This document shows positions 15,465-24,352 of a stretch of DNA of 64,000 nucleotides, one piece after another (the first letter of the stretch is position 1; the number at the start of each line of letters is the position of its first letter). The stretch spans positions 62,001-126,000 of the forward strand of contig NZ_CAXQBR010000003.1 of assembly GCF_964222135.1 (NCBI RefSeq), written 5' to 3'. This DNA comes from Euzebya sp. Its GTDB lineage: Bacteria; Actinomycetota; Nitriliruptoria; Euzebyales; Euzebyaceae. A program made the position numbers and the translations under genes. The notes beneath the pieces are model-generated. The model had not been told where the DNA came from. It made no database searches and was given only the letters and a program-made list of their open reading frames with translations.

Positions 15465-17918
15465 ATGAGCCGCACCGCCCGCCGCCGGGCCGCCGTCCTC
15501 CTCACCCTCGCCCTGCTCGCCCTCGGGGCCCCGCACGCCGTCGGCCAGGACGACGAGCCGACGATCACCTCACAGGTCATCACCAGCTTCGACGGGACCG
15601 AGATCTTCTCGACGCTGTTCCTGCCCCCAGGGACCACCGAGGACGACCCGGTGCCCCTCGTCATGCGGACCCACGGGTGGGGCGGGACCGGGGAGACGAC
15701 GGTCGGCGGCACGCTCGAGCGCCTCCTCGACGCCGGCTACGCGGTCGTGACCTGGGACCAGCGCGGGTTCGGGCAGTCCGGCGACGTCGCCCACGTCGAC
15801 AAGCCCGAGTTCGAGGGGCGGGACGCGATGGCGGTCCTCGACTGGGTCGTGGCCAATGCCCCGATCGCCGAGGAGGCGCCGGGTGACCCGGTCGTCGGGA
15901 TGACCGGCGGGTCCTACGCCGGGGGCATCCAGACCGCGACCGCGTCGATCGACCCGCGGATCGACGCGATCGCCCCCGAGATCAGCTGGTCGGACCTGCG
16001 GTACTCGCTGTACGAGAACGGCGTCGTCAACTTCGCGTGGTCCCAGCTGCTGTTCGTCGCCGGCGCCGCCACGGCCGGCACCGGCGGGCTGAACCCGGGC
16101 AACGCCACCGGCGTCGAGCCGGGCATCTACGCGCCGGAGCTCGCACAGGCCGAGATCGAGGGGCTGCTGCTCGGCACCCCGAGCGAGTCCTCCCTCGAGT
16201 TCTTCGCCGACTCGAGCCTCGACCACTACGGCATCGAGACCCCGGTCAGCGTCCCCACCCTCGTGATGAACGGCAGCGTCGACACCCTCTTCGACCTCTC
16301 CGACGGCTACCGCATCCACCGCCACGTCCGCGACCAGGGCATCCCCTCGCGGTACATCGCCTTCTGCGGCGGCCACGTCGCCTGCCCGGCCAGCTACGCC
16401 GAGCTAGACGACCGCCGCCACCTCGACGAGGCCATCCTCACCTGGTTCGCGCGGTACCTCCGCGGTGAGGACGTCGACACCGGCCCGACCGTCGAGTACC
16501 GGACCAACGAGGGCGTCTGGCGCGGCGTCGAGGACTTCACCGGTACCGACGTCGCCACCGCGTCGCTCGAGGCGAGCCTGGTCCAGACCGGTCTGCCCGA
16601 TCCCTCCCAGGCCCAGGGCCTGCCGACGATCGCGCTGCCCTCCACCGACGGCGACCCGCAGATGGCATCGGTGGAGGTGCTGGCGGCCGACGACGGCCCG
16701 GTCGACCTCCTCGGCATGCCCACCCTCGAGATCGAAGTCAGCGGCCAGGGCACGCTCGCCCACGTGTTCGCCAAGCTCGTCCACCGCGAGGCCCGCGAGG
16801 TCGTGAACCTCCAGGAGACCCCGCTGCGGGTCGACCTGACCGCCGACCCCGAGCCGGTCACCCTCGAGATGTCCGGCATCGCCTACACCCTCCCGGAGGG
16901 CGACCACCTGGACCTCCAGGTCACCACCACGTCGTTGATGCACCTGCCGGCGCGCGTCCCTGCGCAGGTGGAGGTCGCCGCCACCGTGTCGGTGCCCACC
17001 CGGCAGGCGCCGCTGGCCGTCGAGCGCGTGGCCGGCGACGACCGGATCGCCACGGCCATCGCGGCCAGCCGGCACCAGCACCCGCTGGGCGGCGCGGACA
17101 CCGCGGTCATCGCCCGCCAGGACGTGGCCGCCGACGCGCTGGCGGTCGGGCCGCTCGCGGACCGCCTCGACGCACCGGTGCTGCTCACGCCCCGCGACCA
17201 GTTGGACGCCCGCGTGGCCGGCGAGCTCGACCGCCTGCTGGGGGAGGGGGCCGGCACGGTCCTGATCGCCGGTGGCGAGGCGGCGATCAGCCCCGCGGTC
17301 GAGCAGGCGCTCGCCGACACCGGTCGCACCGTCGAGCGGGTCGGCGGGGCCACCCGGTTCGACACCGCGGCGCAGATCGCCGACCACCCCGATGCCGGCG
17401 GTGGCCCGGTCCACCTGGCCGACGGCGGCGGGTACGCCCCCGCACTGCTGGCCGGGTCCGCCGCCACCACCATCGACGGCGTGGTGCTGTTGACCGACGG
17501 CGCGACGATGCCGACGGCGACCGCGACGTGGCTCGAGGCGGCCGGTGACCGCGAGGTCGTCGCCATCGGTGACGCCGCGGTGACCGCAGACCCAGAGGCG
17601 CAGGCGATCCCGGGTGCCGACCCGGCAGCGCTGTCGGTCGCCGTCGCCGAGCACGCCTGGGAGGACCCCACCGCGGTGCACCTCGCCAGCGCCGACGACT
17701 TCCCCGACGCCCTCGCCTCGATCCCCCTCGCCGGTCCCGGTGGCGACGATGCCGGCGGGCCGCTCCTCCTCGTCCCGGCCGACGGTGCGCTGCCGGAGCC
17801 GATCGCAACCTACCTGGGGGAGGCCGCCGTCGACGTGGACCGGGTCCTGGTCGTGGGCGGGGTGGCCGCGATCGGCCAGGCCGTCGTCGATGCGGTGGTG
17901 GCGCTGCTGGCCGGGTGA
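15465..17918 (+). CDS. Secreted S15-type (X-Pro dipeptidyl-peptidase/CocE-like) hydrolase with CWB2 repeats
   Basis: 817 residues from ATG 15465; signal peptide about 1-27. Residues ~35-540 form an alpha/beta hydrolase of peptidase family S15/CocE: the nucleophile is Ser150 in TGGSYAGG, the acid probably Asp273 in NGSVDTLFD and the base His304 in CGGHVAC. The usual C-terminal jelly-roll (about 340-535) follows. From ~540 to the end are CWB2 repeats ([39 protein letters not shown]). Family members cleave X-Pro peptides or acyl esters; the substrate is not evident. The fusion places a hydrolase on the cell wall. Confidence 0.85.
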   Translation: MSRTARRRAAVLLTLALLALGAPHAVGQDDEPTITSQVITSFDGTEIFSTLFLPPGTTEDDPVPLVMRTHGWGGTGETTVGGTLERLLDAGYAVVTWDQRGFGQSGDVAHVDKPEFEGRDAMAVLDWVVANAPIAEEAPGDPVVGMTGGSYAGGIQTATASIDPRIDAIAPEISWSDLRYSLYENGVVNFAWSQLLFVAGAATAGTGGLNPGNATGVEPGIYAPELAQAEIEGLLLGTPSESSLEFFADSSLDHYGIETPVSVPTLVMNGSVDTLFDLSDGYRIHRHVRDQGIPSRYIAFCGGHVACPASYAELDDRRHLDEAILTWFARYLRGEDVDTGPTVEYRTNEGVWRGVEDFTGTDVATASLEASLVQTGLPDPSQAQGLPTIALPSTDGDPQMASVEVLAADDGPVDLLGMPTLEIEVSGQGTLAHVFAKLVHREAREVVNLQETPLRVDLTADPEPVTLEMSGIAYTLPEGDHLDLQVTTTSLMHLPARVPAQVEVAATVSVPTRQAPLAVERVAGDDRIATAIAASRHQHPLGGADTAVIARQDVAADALAVGPLADRLDAPVLLTPRDQLDARVAGELDRLLGEGAGTVLIAGGEAAISPAVEQALADTGRTVERVGGATRFDTAAQIADHPDAGGGPVHLADGGGYAPALLAGSAATTIDGVVLLTDGATMPTATATWLEAAGDREVVAIGDAAVTADPEAQAIPGADPAALSVAVAEHAWEDPTAVHLASADDFPDALASIPLAGPGGDDAGGPLLLVPADGALPEPIATYLGEAAVDVDRVLVVGGVAAIGQAVVDAVVALLAG

Positions 17919-18002
17919 TGGCGCGGGCGGTGACCCGACCGGCCTGACCGCCGGGGTCCGCGCTGCGCCGTCGAGGGAGGAGTGGCACACTCCCGAGCAA
18001 CT

Positions 18003-18027
18003 GAACATGAGATCCGTTGTCATGTTC
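18003..18027. promoter_or_regulatory. Zur-like operator upstream of znuA
   Basis: GAACATGA (18003-18010) and TCATGTTC (18020-18027) form a perfect 8-bp inverted repeat with a 9-bp spacer, 20 bp before the znuA start. Read on the minus strand, the centre TGACAACGGATCTCA resembles the actinobacterial Zur box (TGAAAACGATTTTCA type). The zur gene itself is the third gene downstream, which supports autoregulated zinc repression. Confidence 0.65.
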
Positions 18028-18047
18028 GCCGCCCGTCTGGAGATCCC

Positions 18048-19037
18048 GTGCCCCGCCTGCCGCGCACCGCCATCCCGGTCGCCCTGCTCGTCCTGCTCGT
18101 CCTCACCCTCGCCGCCTGCGGTGGGGGCGAGGCGACGCCCAGCCCGTCCGGGGACGCCGCGCAGGACGGCCGGCCGTCGATCGTGGTGACCACCACGGTG
18201 CTCGGCGACGTCGTTGGCCAGCTCGTCCAGCAGGACGCCGACGTCGAGGTGCTGCTCCCGGTGGGCGCGGACGCGCACGCCTTCACCCCCAGCGCCGCGC
18301 AAGCCGAGGCGGTGCGCGCCGCCGACCTCCTCGTTACGAACGGCGGCGACCTGGAAGAGGGCCTGCTCGATGCGATCGAGGCGGCCGAGGAGGACGGCGT
18401 CAGGGTCGTCCACGCGCTGGACCACGTCGACGTCATCGAGTTCGGAGCGGACGACGACCACGCGGAGGCACCTGAGGACGGCCACGAGGACGGGCACGAC
18501 CACGACGGCGCGGACCCCCACTTCTGGACCGACCCGCTCCGCATGGCCGACGTCGTCACCGCCCTGGGGGAGGCGCTGGCCGACAGCGACGACCGCGACA
18601 TCGACTGGGCGGCGCGGGCCGACGACCTGGCGGGGCAGCTCGAGGCCGTCGACGCGGAGGTCGTCGAGATCCTCGACGCCGTGCCCGACGCCCGACGCCG
18701 GCTCGTCACCAACCACGACGCGCTCGGCTACTTCGCCGACCGGTACGGCTTCGAGGTGGTCGCCACCGTGATCCCCGGCGCCACCACCCTGGCCGAGCCG
18801 AGCGCGGCCGACCTCGACGAGGTGGTCCACGCGATCGAGGAGGCGGGTGTCCCCGCGATCTTCGCCGAGACCAGCGCCGCGCCGCGGCTCGCCGAGGTCG
18901 TGGCACAGGAGGTGGGCGGCGACGTCGAGGTCGTGACCCTCCACACCGAGTCCCTCAGCGAGCCCGACGGCCCCGCGGCGACCTATGAGGACCTGCTGCG
19001 GTCCAACGCCACCGCGATCGCTGAGGCGCTCGGCTGA
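18048..19037 (+). CDS. znuA: Zinc ABC transporter substrate-binding lipoprotein ZnuA
   Basis: 329 residues from GTG 18048 (GGAG five bases upstream). A lipoprotein signal ends in LTLAAC. The cluster A-I binding fold is clear: ligand His in GADAHAFTPS, a variable His/Asp-rich loop (DDDHAEAPEDGHEDGHDHDG) that marks zinc rather than manganese binders, His in DPHFWTDPL, and a late acidic ligand region. It captures Zn(II) outside the membrane and delivers it to ZnuB. It is probably repressed by Zur through the dyad just upstream and forms an operon with the next two genes. Confidence 0.92.
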   Translation: MPRLPRTAIPVALLVLLVLTLAACGGGEATPSPSGDAAQDGRPSIVVTTTVLGDVVGQLVQQDADVEVLLPVGADAHAFTPSAAQAEAVRAADLLVTNGGDLEEGLLDAIEAAEEDGVRVVHALDHVDVIEFGADDDHAEAPEDGHEDGHDHDGADPHFWTDPLRMADVVTALGEALADSDDRDIDWAARADDLAGQLEAVDAEVVEILDAVPDARRRLVTNHDALGYFADRYGFEVVATVIPGATTLAEPSAADLDEVVHAIEEAGVPAIFAETSAAPRLAEVVAQEVGGDVEVVTLHTESLSEPDGPAATYEDLLRSNATAIAEALG

Positions 19038-19059
19038 CGGCCTGGCATCCTCTGAGCCG

Positions 19060-19926
19060 ATGGTGGACCTCCTGCTCGAGCCGTTCGCGTCGGGCTTCAC
19101 CCAGCGCGGCCTGGTCGCCGGTCTGCTCGTCGCGGTGATGTGCGCGACCGTCGGCGTCTGGGTGGTCCTGCGCTCGCTGGCCTTCATGAGCGACGCGCTC
19201 GCCCACGGCGTGATCCCCGGCATCGCCATCGCGGCCCTCACCGGCGCGGACCTGACCCTCGGCGCGGCGATCGCGGCGGTGGTGACCGTGGCCGGCGTCT
19301 CGGTGGTCTCCGAGCGGGCTCGCCTGCCCGAGGACACCGGCACCGGGCTGCTGTTCGCCGGCATGCTCGCGCTCGGCGTCGCGATCATCTCGCGGTCGCG
19401 GAGCTTCGCCGTCGACGTCACCGCGTTCCTCTTCGGCGACGTGCTCGGCGTGACCGCCGCGGACATCCGCCTGCAGGCCATCGCCACGACCGTCGCGGTG
19501 GTCGCCTCCGTGGTCGGCTACCGCGCGTTCCTCGCCCTGTCCTTCGACGAGCGCAAGGCGGTGCTGCTCGGGCTCCGCCCCCGCCTTGCCCGCGCCGCCT
19601 TGCTGGGGTTGATCGGCCTCACCGTCGTCACGTCCTTCCGCACCGTCGGCAGCCTGCTCGTCTTCGGCCTGCTCGTCGCCCCGGCGGCGACCGCCACCCA
19701 GGTGGTCCGGCGCGTCCCGGCGGTCATGGCCCTCTCCCTCCTCCTCGGGGTCCTGGCGGTGGTCGTCGGCCTCGAGCTGAGCTACCACCTCGACCTCGCC
19801 GGCTCGGCGGCCATCGCCGGCTCGTCGGTCGCGATCTTCTTCCTCGTCCTCGGCGTGACCTCGGTCCGCCAGGGGCTCCGCCAGCGGCGCACGGGGGTAC
19901 CCTCCTCGGCCTCGACCGCAGCGTGA
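19060..19926 (+). CDS. znuB: Zinc ABC transporter permease ZnuB
   Basis: 288 residues from ATG 19060, 22 bp after znuA. About eight to nine membrane helices of the ABC-3 family (Pfam ABC-3) are visible, with family signatures SLAFMSDALAHGVIPG near the N-terminus and FGDVLGVTAADI in the middle. It forms the membrane channel for zinc. An ATPase subunit (ZnuC) would normally be encoded between the two genes; none is present here or elsewhere in the window. Confidence 0.92.
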   Translation: MVDLLLEPFASGFTQRGLVAGLLVAVMCATVGVWVVLRSLAFMSDALAHGVIPGIAIAALTGADLTLGAAIAAVVTVAGVSVVSERARLPEDTGTGLLFAGMLALGVAIISRSRSFAVDVTAFLFGDVLGVTAADIRLQAIATTVAVVASVVGYRAFLALSFDERKAVLLGLRPRLARAALLGLIGLTVVTSFRTVGSLLVFGLLVAPAATATQVVRRVPAVMALSLLLGVLAVVVGLELSYHLDLAGSAAIAGSSVAIFFLVLGVTSVRQGLRQRRTGVPSSASTAA

Positions 19927-19949
19927 CACCGGTGGACGGAGCAGCCGAC

Positions 19950-20354
19950 ATGGAGGAGAAGGTCCTGCGCGATGCGGGCCTGCGGGTCACCCGGCAGCGC
20001 ACCGCGGTGCTCGAGGCCCTGCGCGAGCGGACCGAGGCGCTGAGCGCCCAGGACCTCTACATGGAGTTCCGCGCCCACGGCGACCCCATCGGGCTGTCCA
20101 CCGTCTACCGGGCGCTCGAGTCCCTCGAGGAGGCCGGCCTGCTCGACGTGATCGAGCGGGAGGGCCAGCAGGCGTACCGCTTCTGCTCGACGTCCCACCA
20201 CCACCACCTGATCTGCACCACCTGCAACGAGGTGGAGGAGCTCGAGGCGGGGCTGGTGGAGGAGTGGGTGGCGAAGGTGTCCGCGGCCCACGACTTCGAG
20301 GTGACCGGGCACCGGGCCGACATCTACGGCCTCTGCCAGCGCTGCCGCGGCTGA
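19950..20354 (+). CDS. zur: Fur-family zinc regulator Zur
   Basis: 134 residues from ATG 19950; a GTG at 19932 is an alternative. An N-terminal winged helix (VTRQRTAVLEAL, STVYRALESLEEAGLL) is followed by the Fur dimerisation domain with HHHHLICTTCNEVEEL and a C-terminal CQRC. Two CxxC pairs form the structural zinc site. Position behind znuA-znuB identifies it as Zur rather than Fur. It would repress the operon under zinc sufficiency through the dyad at 18003-18027. Confidence 0.88.
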   Translation: MEEKVLRDAGLRVTRQRTAVLEALRERTEALSAQDLYMEFRAHGDPIGLSTVYRALESLEEAGLLDVIEREGQQAYRFCSTSHHHHLICTTCNEVEELEAGLVEEWVAKVSAAHDFEVTGHRADIYGLCQRCRG

Positions 20355-20368
20355 CGGGGTCGTCGCAC

Positions 20369-21586
20369 GTGGCCGTCGCGCGTCGGGTCGTGGACCTCCC
20401 GATCGGCGTGGTCGGCGGGGGGATCGTCGGCCTGGCCGTCGCCCGCGAGCTGACCCGCCGACTGCCCGGCGTCGAGGTGGTGGTGTTCGAGAAGCAGCAC
20501 GACCTGGCCGCCCACCAGACCGGGCACAACTCCGGCGTGGTCCACGCCGGCGTCTACTACCCGCCGGACAGCCTGAAGGCTCGGCTGTGCACCGCCGGGA
20601 GGGCGATGCTCGCGGAGTACTGCGCCGACCGGGGTCTGGCGTACGAGGTCTGCGGCAAGCTGGTCGTCGCCGTGGACCGTGAGGAGCTCGGCCGCCTCGA
20701 CGACCTCGAGGCGCGCGCCCTCGAGAACGGCGTCCCCGGCCTGCGCAGGCTCCCGGGGGCGGCGATCCCGGAGGTGGAGCCGCACGCCACGGGCATCGCC
20801 GCACTGCACTCACCGGAGACGGCCATCACCGACTTCGCGGCGGTGGCGCGCGCACTCGCCGCCGACGTGGAGGCCGCCGGCGGGTCCGTCCTGCGGTCGG
20901 TGCGGGTGGAGGCCGTGGCCCGTCGCGGCGGGACGGTCGAGGTCCGGACGTCGGACGGCCCGCACCGCGTCCGCCACCTCGTCGTCTGCGCCGGCCTGCA
21001 GTCCGACCGGGTGGGCATCGACGCCGCCGGCAGCGCCGAGCTCCGGATCGTCCCGTTCCGCGGCGAGTACATGGCGGTCGCGGCGGCCAAGCAGGACCTT
21101 GTGCGCGGCATGGTCTACCCGGTGCCCGACCCCCGCTACCCGTTCCTCGGCGTCCACTTCACCCGGCTGGTCGGCGGTGGGCTCGAGGTCGGCCCGAACG
21201 CCGTCCTCGCCCTCAGCCGCGAGGGCTACCGCCGCCGCGACGTCGACGTCCGCGACGTGCTGCGCACCCTCACCTGGCCCGGCACCTGGCGCCTCGCCCG
21301 CGCCCACTGGCGGACTGGGGTGGCCGAGCTGGTGGGGTCGCTGTCCCGCCGCGCGTACATGCGCCGGGCGCGCCGGTACGTGCCCGCGATCGGCTCCCGC
21401 GACGTGGTCCGGGGTCGCACCGGCGTGCGTGCGCAGGCACTCGCGAGGGACGGATCGCTGGTCGACGACTTCCGCATCGACCACGCCGACGGCGTGACGA
21501 GCGTGCGCAACGCCCCGTCCCCCGCGGCCACGTCCAGCCTGGCGATCGCCGAGCACGTCATCGACCGCCTGCCGCCGCTGTCCTGA
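20369..21586 (+). CDS. lhgO: L-2-hydroxyglutarate oxidase (LhgO-like FAD oxidoreductase)
   Basis: 405 residues if GTG 20369 is used; GTG 20390 is an alternative. The FAD-binding start IGVVGGGIVGLAVARELTRR, the family motif HQTGHNSGVVHAGVYYPP and the later FRGEYM and YPFLGVHFTR segments fit LhgO of the DAO superfamily. It oxidises L-2-hydroxyglutarate to 2-oxoglutarate, a metabolite-repair reaction. It starts 14 bp after zur but the link is probably only positional. Confidence 0.85.
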   Translation: MAVARRVVDLPIGVVGGGIVGLAVARELTRRLPGVEVVVFEKQHDLAAHQTGHNSGVVHAGVYYPPDSLKARLCTAGRAMLAEYCADRGLAYEVCGKLVVAVDREELGRLDDLEARALENGVPGLRRLPGAAIPEVEPHATGIAALHSPETAITDFAAVARALAADVEAAGGSVLRSVRVEAVARRGGTVEVRTSDGPHRVRHLVVCAGLQSDRVGIDAAGSAELRIVPFRGEYMAVAAAKQDLVRGMVYPVPDPRYPFLGVHFTRLVGGGLEVGPNAVLALSREGYRRRDVDVRDVLRTLTWPGTWRLARAHWRTGVAELVGSLSRRAYMRRARRYVPAIGSRDVVRGRTGVRAQALARDGSLVDDFRIDHADGVTSVRNAPSPAATSSLAIAEHVIDRLPPLS

Positions 21587-21599
21587 GGGCCGTGGTCGA

Positions 21600-22634
21600 A
21601 TGGTGCGCATGGGATCTGACCTGGCCGCCTTCGCGGCTGCCATGCCGAAGACCGAGCTGCACGTCCACCTGGTCGGCGCCGCCTCGGTGGACACCGTCCT
21701 CGAGCTGGCGCGGCGCCACCCGCACGTCGGCGTGCCGACCGAGCGGGACGCCCTCGAGGCCTACTACGAGTTCACCGACTTCGCGCACTTCATCGAGGTG
21801 TACATCAGCGTCAACGCGCTGGTCCGCGCGCCGGAGGACGTCGAGGCCCTCGTGGTCGGCGCGGCCCGGGACATGGCGGCGCAGCAGATCCGCTACGCCG
21901 AGCTGACCGTCACCCCCGACAGCCACCTCCTCATGGGGATCGCGCCGGATGCGGTCGCCGAGGCGCTGACCGCCGGTCGCCGCCGGGCGCGGGCGGAGCA
22001 CGACGTCGAGCTCGCGTGGGTCTTCGACATCCCCGGTGAGCTCGGCCTCGAGTCCGGGGAGCGGACGATCGACTGGGTCGAGGCCCACGCGCCCGAGGGC
22101 AGCGTCGGGTTCGGTCTCGGCGGACCGGAGGTCGGCGTCCCCCGACCCCAGTTCGAGCAGGTCTTCGCCCGGGCCCGCGCGCTGGGGCTGCACAGCGTCC
22201 CCCACGCCGGCGAGACCACGGGTCCCGACACCATCCGCGATGCCCTCGACGTGCTGGGCGCCGAGCGGATCGGCCACGGCATCGCCGCCGCGGACGACCC
22301 GGACCTCCTCGCGCGGCTGGCCGGGGAGGGCATCACCCTGGAGGTCTGCCCCACCTCGAACCTCCGGACACGCGCCGTCGACGTGCTGGAGGGCCACCCG
22401 CTGCCGAAGCTGCTCGACGCCGGCGTGCCCGTCACCCTCGGCAGCGACGACCCCGGCATGTTCGACACGACGTTGGTCGGCGAGTACCTGGTGGCCGCGG
22501 AGGTCCTCGGCCTGGACCGCGACGCACTCGTGGCGATCGCCCGGACCGGCATCACCGCGTCGTTCGCGGACACCGCGACCCGGCGGCGGCTGACCGAGGC
22601 GCTCGATCGGTTCGTCGCCGACGAGGTGACCTGA
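21600..22634 (+). CDS. Adenosine deaminase family protein
   Basis: 344 residues. The zinc-binding HxH is His21/His23 in ELHVHLVG, the catalytic pair lies in PHAGE (His202, Glu205), and Asp283/Asp284 in SDDPGMF complete the site. This is the metallo-amidohydrolase fold of adenosine deaminases. LVG replaces the common LDG after HxH, and the protein is of the bacterial Add/Add-like or aminodeoxyfutalosine deaminase class; the exact substrate (adenosine, adenine or a futalosine-type nucleoside) cannot be decided from sequence. An internal ATG at 21609 could be the real start. Confidence 0.82.
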   Translation: MVRMGSDLAAFAAAMPKTELHVHLVGAASVDTVLELARRHPHVGVPTERDALEAYYEFTDFAHFIEVYISVNALVRAPEDVEALVVGAARDMAAQQIRYAELTVTPDSHLLMGIAPDAVAEALTAGRRRARAEHDVELAWVFDIPGELGLESGERTIDWVEAHAPEGSVGFGLGGPEVGVPRPQFEQVFARARALGLHSVPHAGETTGPDTIRDALDVLGAERIGHGIAAADDPDLLARLAGEGITLEVCPTSNLRTRAVDVLEGHPLPKLLDAGVPVTLGSDDPGMFDTTLVGEYLVAAEVLGLDRDALVAIARTGITASFADTATRRRLTEALDRFVADEVT

Positions 22635-22677
22635 CCGGCGACGTCGGGGTGTCGCACCCCCCGGCCATGATGGTGGC

Positions 22678-23670
22678 GTGGCCGTCCAGACCGACCGCGG
22701 ACCCGGCACCGTCGATCCCGACGGGCCCCGGTCGGCGCGGGGGCTGTGGCGGCTCACGCGCATCCCGGGCGTGGACGCGGTCCGGGCACGCCGCATCGCC
22801 GACGCCCTCCCGACGTGGGCGGCGCTCGCCGACGCTGACCGCCCCACCCTCCTCCGGCTCGGTGTCGCCGGGCTGGCGGACCGGCTGCGGACGGTGCCGG
22901 ACGTGTCGCTGCCGCGCACCCTCGACGGGATCGTGCTGTCCGCCTTCGACGCCCGCTACCCCGCCCACCTCGCGGCCATCCCGAACCCCCCGGCGCTGCT
23001 CTGGGTCGAGGGCAGCCTCCCGCCGGACCCGGGGATCGCCGTCGTCGGCACGCGGACGCCATCCGCCTACGGCTGCCGCGTCGCGCACCGGGCCGCCCAC
23101 GAGGTCGCGGCGACCGGCGCGGTCCTGATCTCGGGCATGGCCGACGGGGTCGACCAGATCGCCGAGCGCACCGCGGTCGACGCGGGCGGCCGGGTCGTCA
23201 GCGTCCTCGGCGGCGGCCTCGACCGGGTGCCCCCGCGACTGGCCGAGCACCGGGACGCGATCCTCGCCGCCGGTGGTGCGGTCATCTCCGAGCAGCCCCC
23301 GGGGAGTGCACCCACCCGCCCGTCCCTCGACGCCCGCGACCGCATCCAGAGCGGCCTCTCCCACACCGTCGTCGTGGCCCAGGCGGGCCTCGGCGGGGGG
23401 ACCTCCGCGACGGTCCGCTTCGCGCTGGTCCACGGCCGTCGGCTGGTCGTGCCCCGACCCGAGCCCGACAGCCGCCACGCCGCCGACCCCGAGTCGGCGC
23501 TGATCATGGCGCTGGGTGATCCGGCGGGGATCGATCCCGCCGTGCTCGGGCTCAGCGGACGGCAGGGCGCCCGCGTCGCGAACCGGCGACCCGTCGCGGA
23601 CGTGGTGGTGCGCACCGGCGCCGAGCTCGCCGCCGCGCTCCGGTCGCCGAGCGGCATGATCGCGCCATGA
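22678..23670 (+). CDS. dprA: DNA-processing protein DprA
   Basis: 330 residues from GTG 22678. A helix-hairpin-helix-like N-terminus (RIPGVDAVRARRIAD) precedes the Rossmann DprA core: IAVVGTRTPSAYG, LISGMADGVDQIAE, VVSVLGGGLDR. DprA loads RecA on incoming single-stranded DNA in natural transformation. No other competence gene is in the window. The stop overlaps the next start by 4 bases (ATGA). Confidence 0.85.
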   Translation: MAVQTDRGPGTVDPDGPRSARGLWRLTRIPGVDAVRARRIADALPTWAALADADRPTLLRLGVAGLADRLRTVPDVSLPRTLDGIVLSAFDARYPAHLAAIPNPPALLWVEGSLPPDPGIAVVGTRTPSAYGCRVAHRAAHEVAATGAVLISGMADGVDQIAERTAVDAGGRVVSVLGGGLDRVPPRLAEHRDAILAAGGAVISEQPPGSAPTRPSLDARDRIQSGLSHTVVVAQAGLGGGTSATVRFALVHGRRLVVPRPEPDSRHAADPESALIMALGDPAGIDPAVLGLSGRQGARVANRRPVADVVVRTGAELAAALRSPSGMIAP

Positions 23671-24287
23671 CCGACCAGGGACCGCCGCCGTCCGCGTCCG
23701 ACCACCCCCCGACGTGGACCTTCGACATGCCGATCTACCACGCCGAGACCCGTGCGGCCTGGCGGGCGTGGCTCGCCGCCCACCACCTGACCGAGCGCGG
23801 GGTGTGGCTGGCCACCTGGAAGTCGGCGACCGGGCGTCCGGCGGTGCCGTACCCCGACGCGGTCGAGGAGGCGATCTGCGTCGGCTGGATCGACTCGACC
23901 GTCAACCGCCTCGACGACGAGCGGAACCTGCAGCTGATGACGCCGCGCAAGCCGCGGAGCAGCTGGACGCGCCTGAACCGCGAGCGAGTCGACCGCATGG
24001 AGGCCGCCGGGCTCATGACCGACGCCGGACGCCGAGCGGTCGAGGTCGCCAAGGCGAACGGCTGGTGGATGCGGTTCGACGCGGTCGAGGACCTGATAGA
24101 ACCGGAGGGGCTGGCCCGCGCCCTGGACGCCGTCCCGGCCGCGAGGGCCAGCTGGGACGCCTTCCCGCCGTCCGCCCGCAAGCAGATGCTGTGGTGGGTG
24201 GTCAGCGCGGCTCGGGACGACACCCGCGCACGGCGGGTGGCCGCCATCGTCGACGCCGCACGTGAAGGCCGCCGCGCGCAGGGCTGA
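23667..24287 (+). CDS. YdeI/OmpD-associated family protein
   Basis: 206 residues, coupled to dprA by an ATGA overlap. The sequence follows the YdeI-like pattern: a short lead, then AETRAAWRAWL, GVWLATWKSATGRPAVPY, EEAICVGWIDSTVNRLDDER, MTPRKPRSSWTRLNRERVDRM, and the C-terminal SARKQMLWWVVSA helix. The family is widespread in soil and marine bacteria; function is not established. Cytoplasmic, with no signal peptide. Confidence 0.85.
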   Translation: MTDQGPPPSASDHPPTWTFDMPIYHAETRAAWRAWLAAHHLTERGVWLATWKSATGRPAVPYPDAVEEAICVGWIDSTVNRLDDERNLQLMTPRKPRSSWTRLNRERVDRMEAAGLMTDAGRRAVEVAKANGWWMRFDAVEDLIEPEGLARALDAVPAARASWDAFPPSARKQMLWWVVSAARDDTRARRVAAIVDAAREGRRAQG

Positions 24288-24352
24288 CGGGCAGGGGGTC
24301 GGAGGGCTGGCATCCTGGCACGCCCTGAGGTCGGACGTCGAGGAGGCTCACC

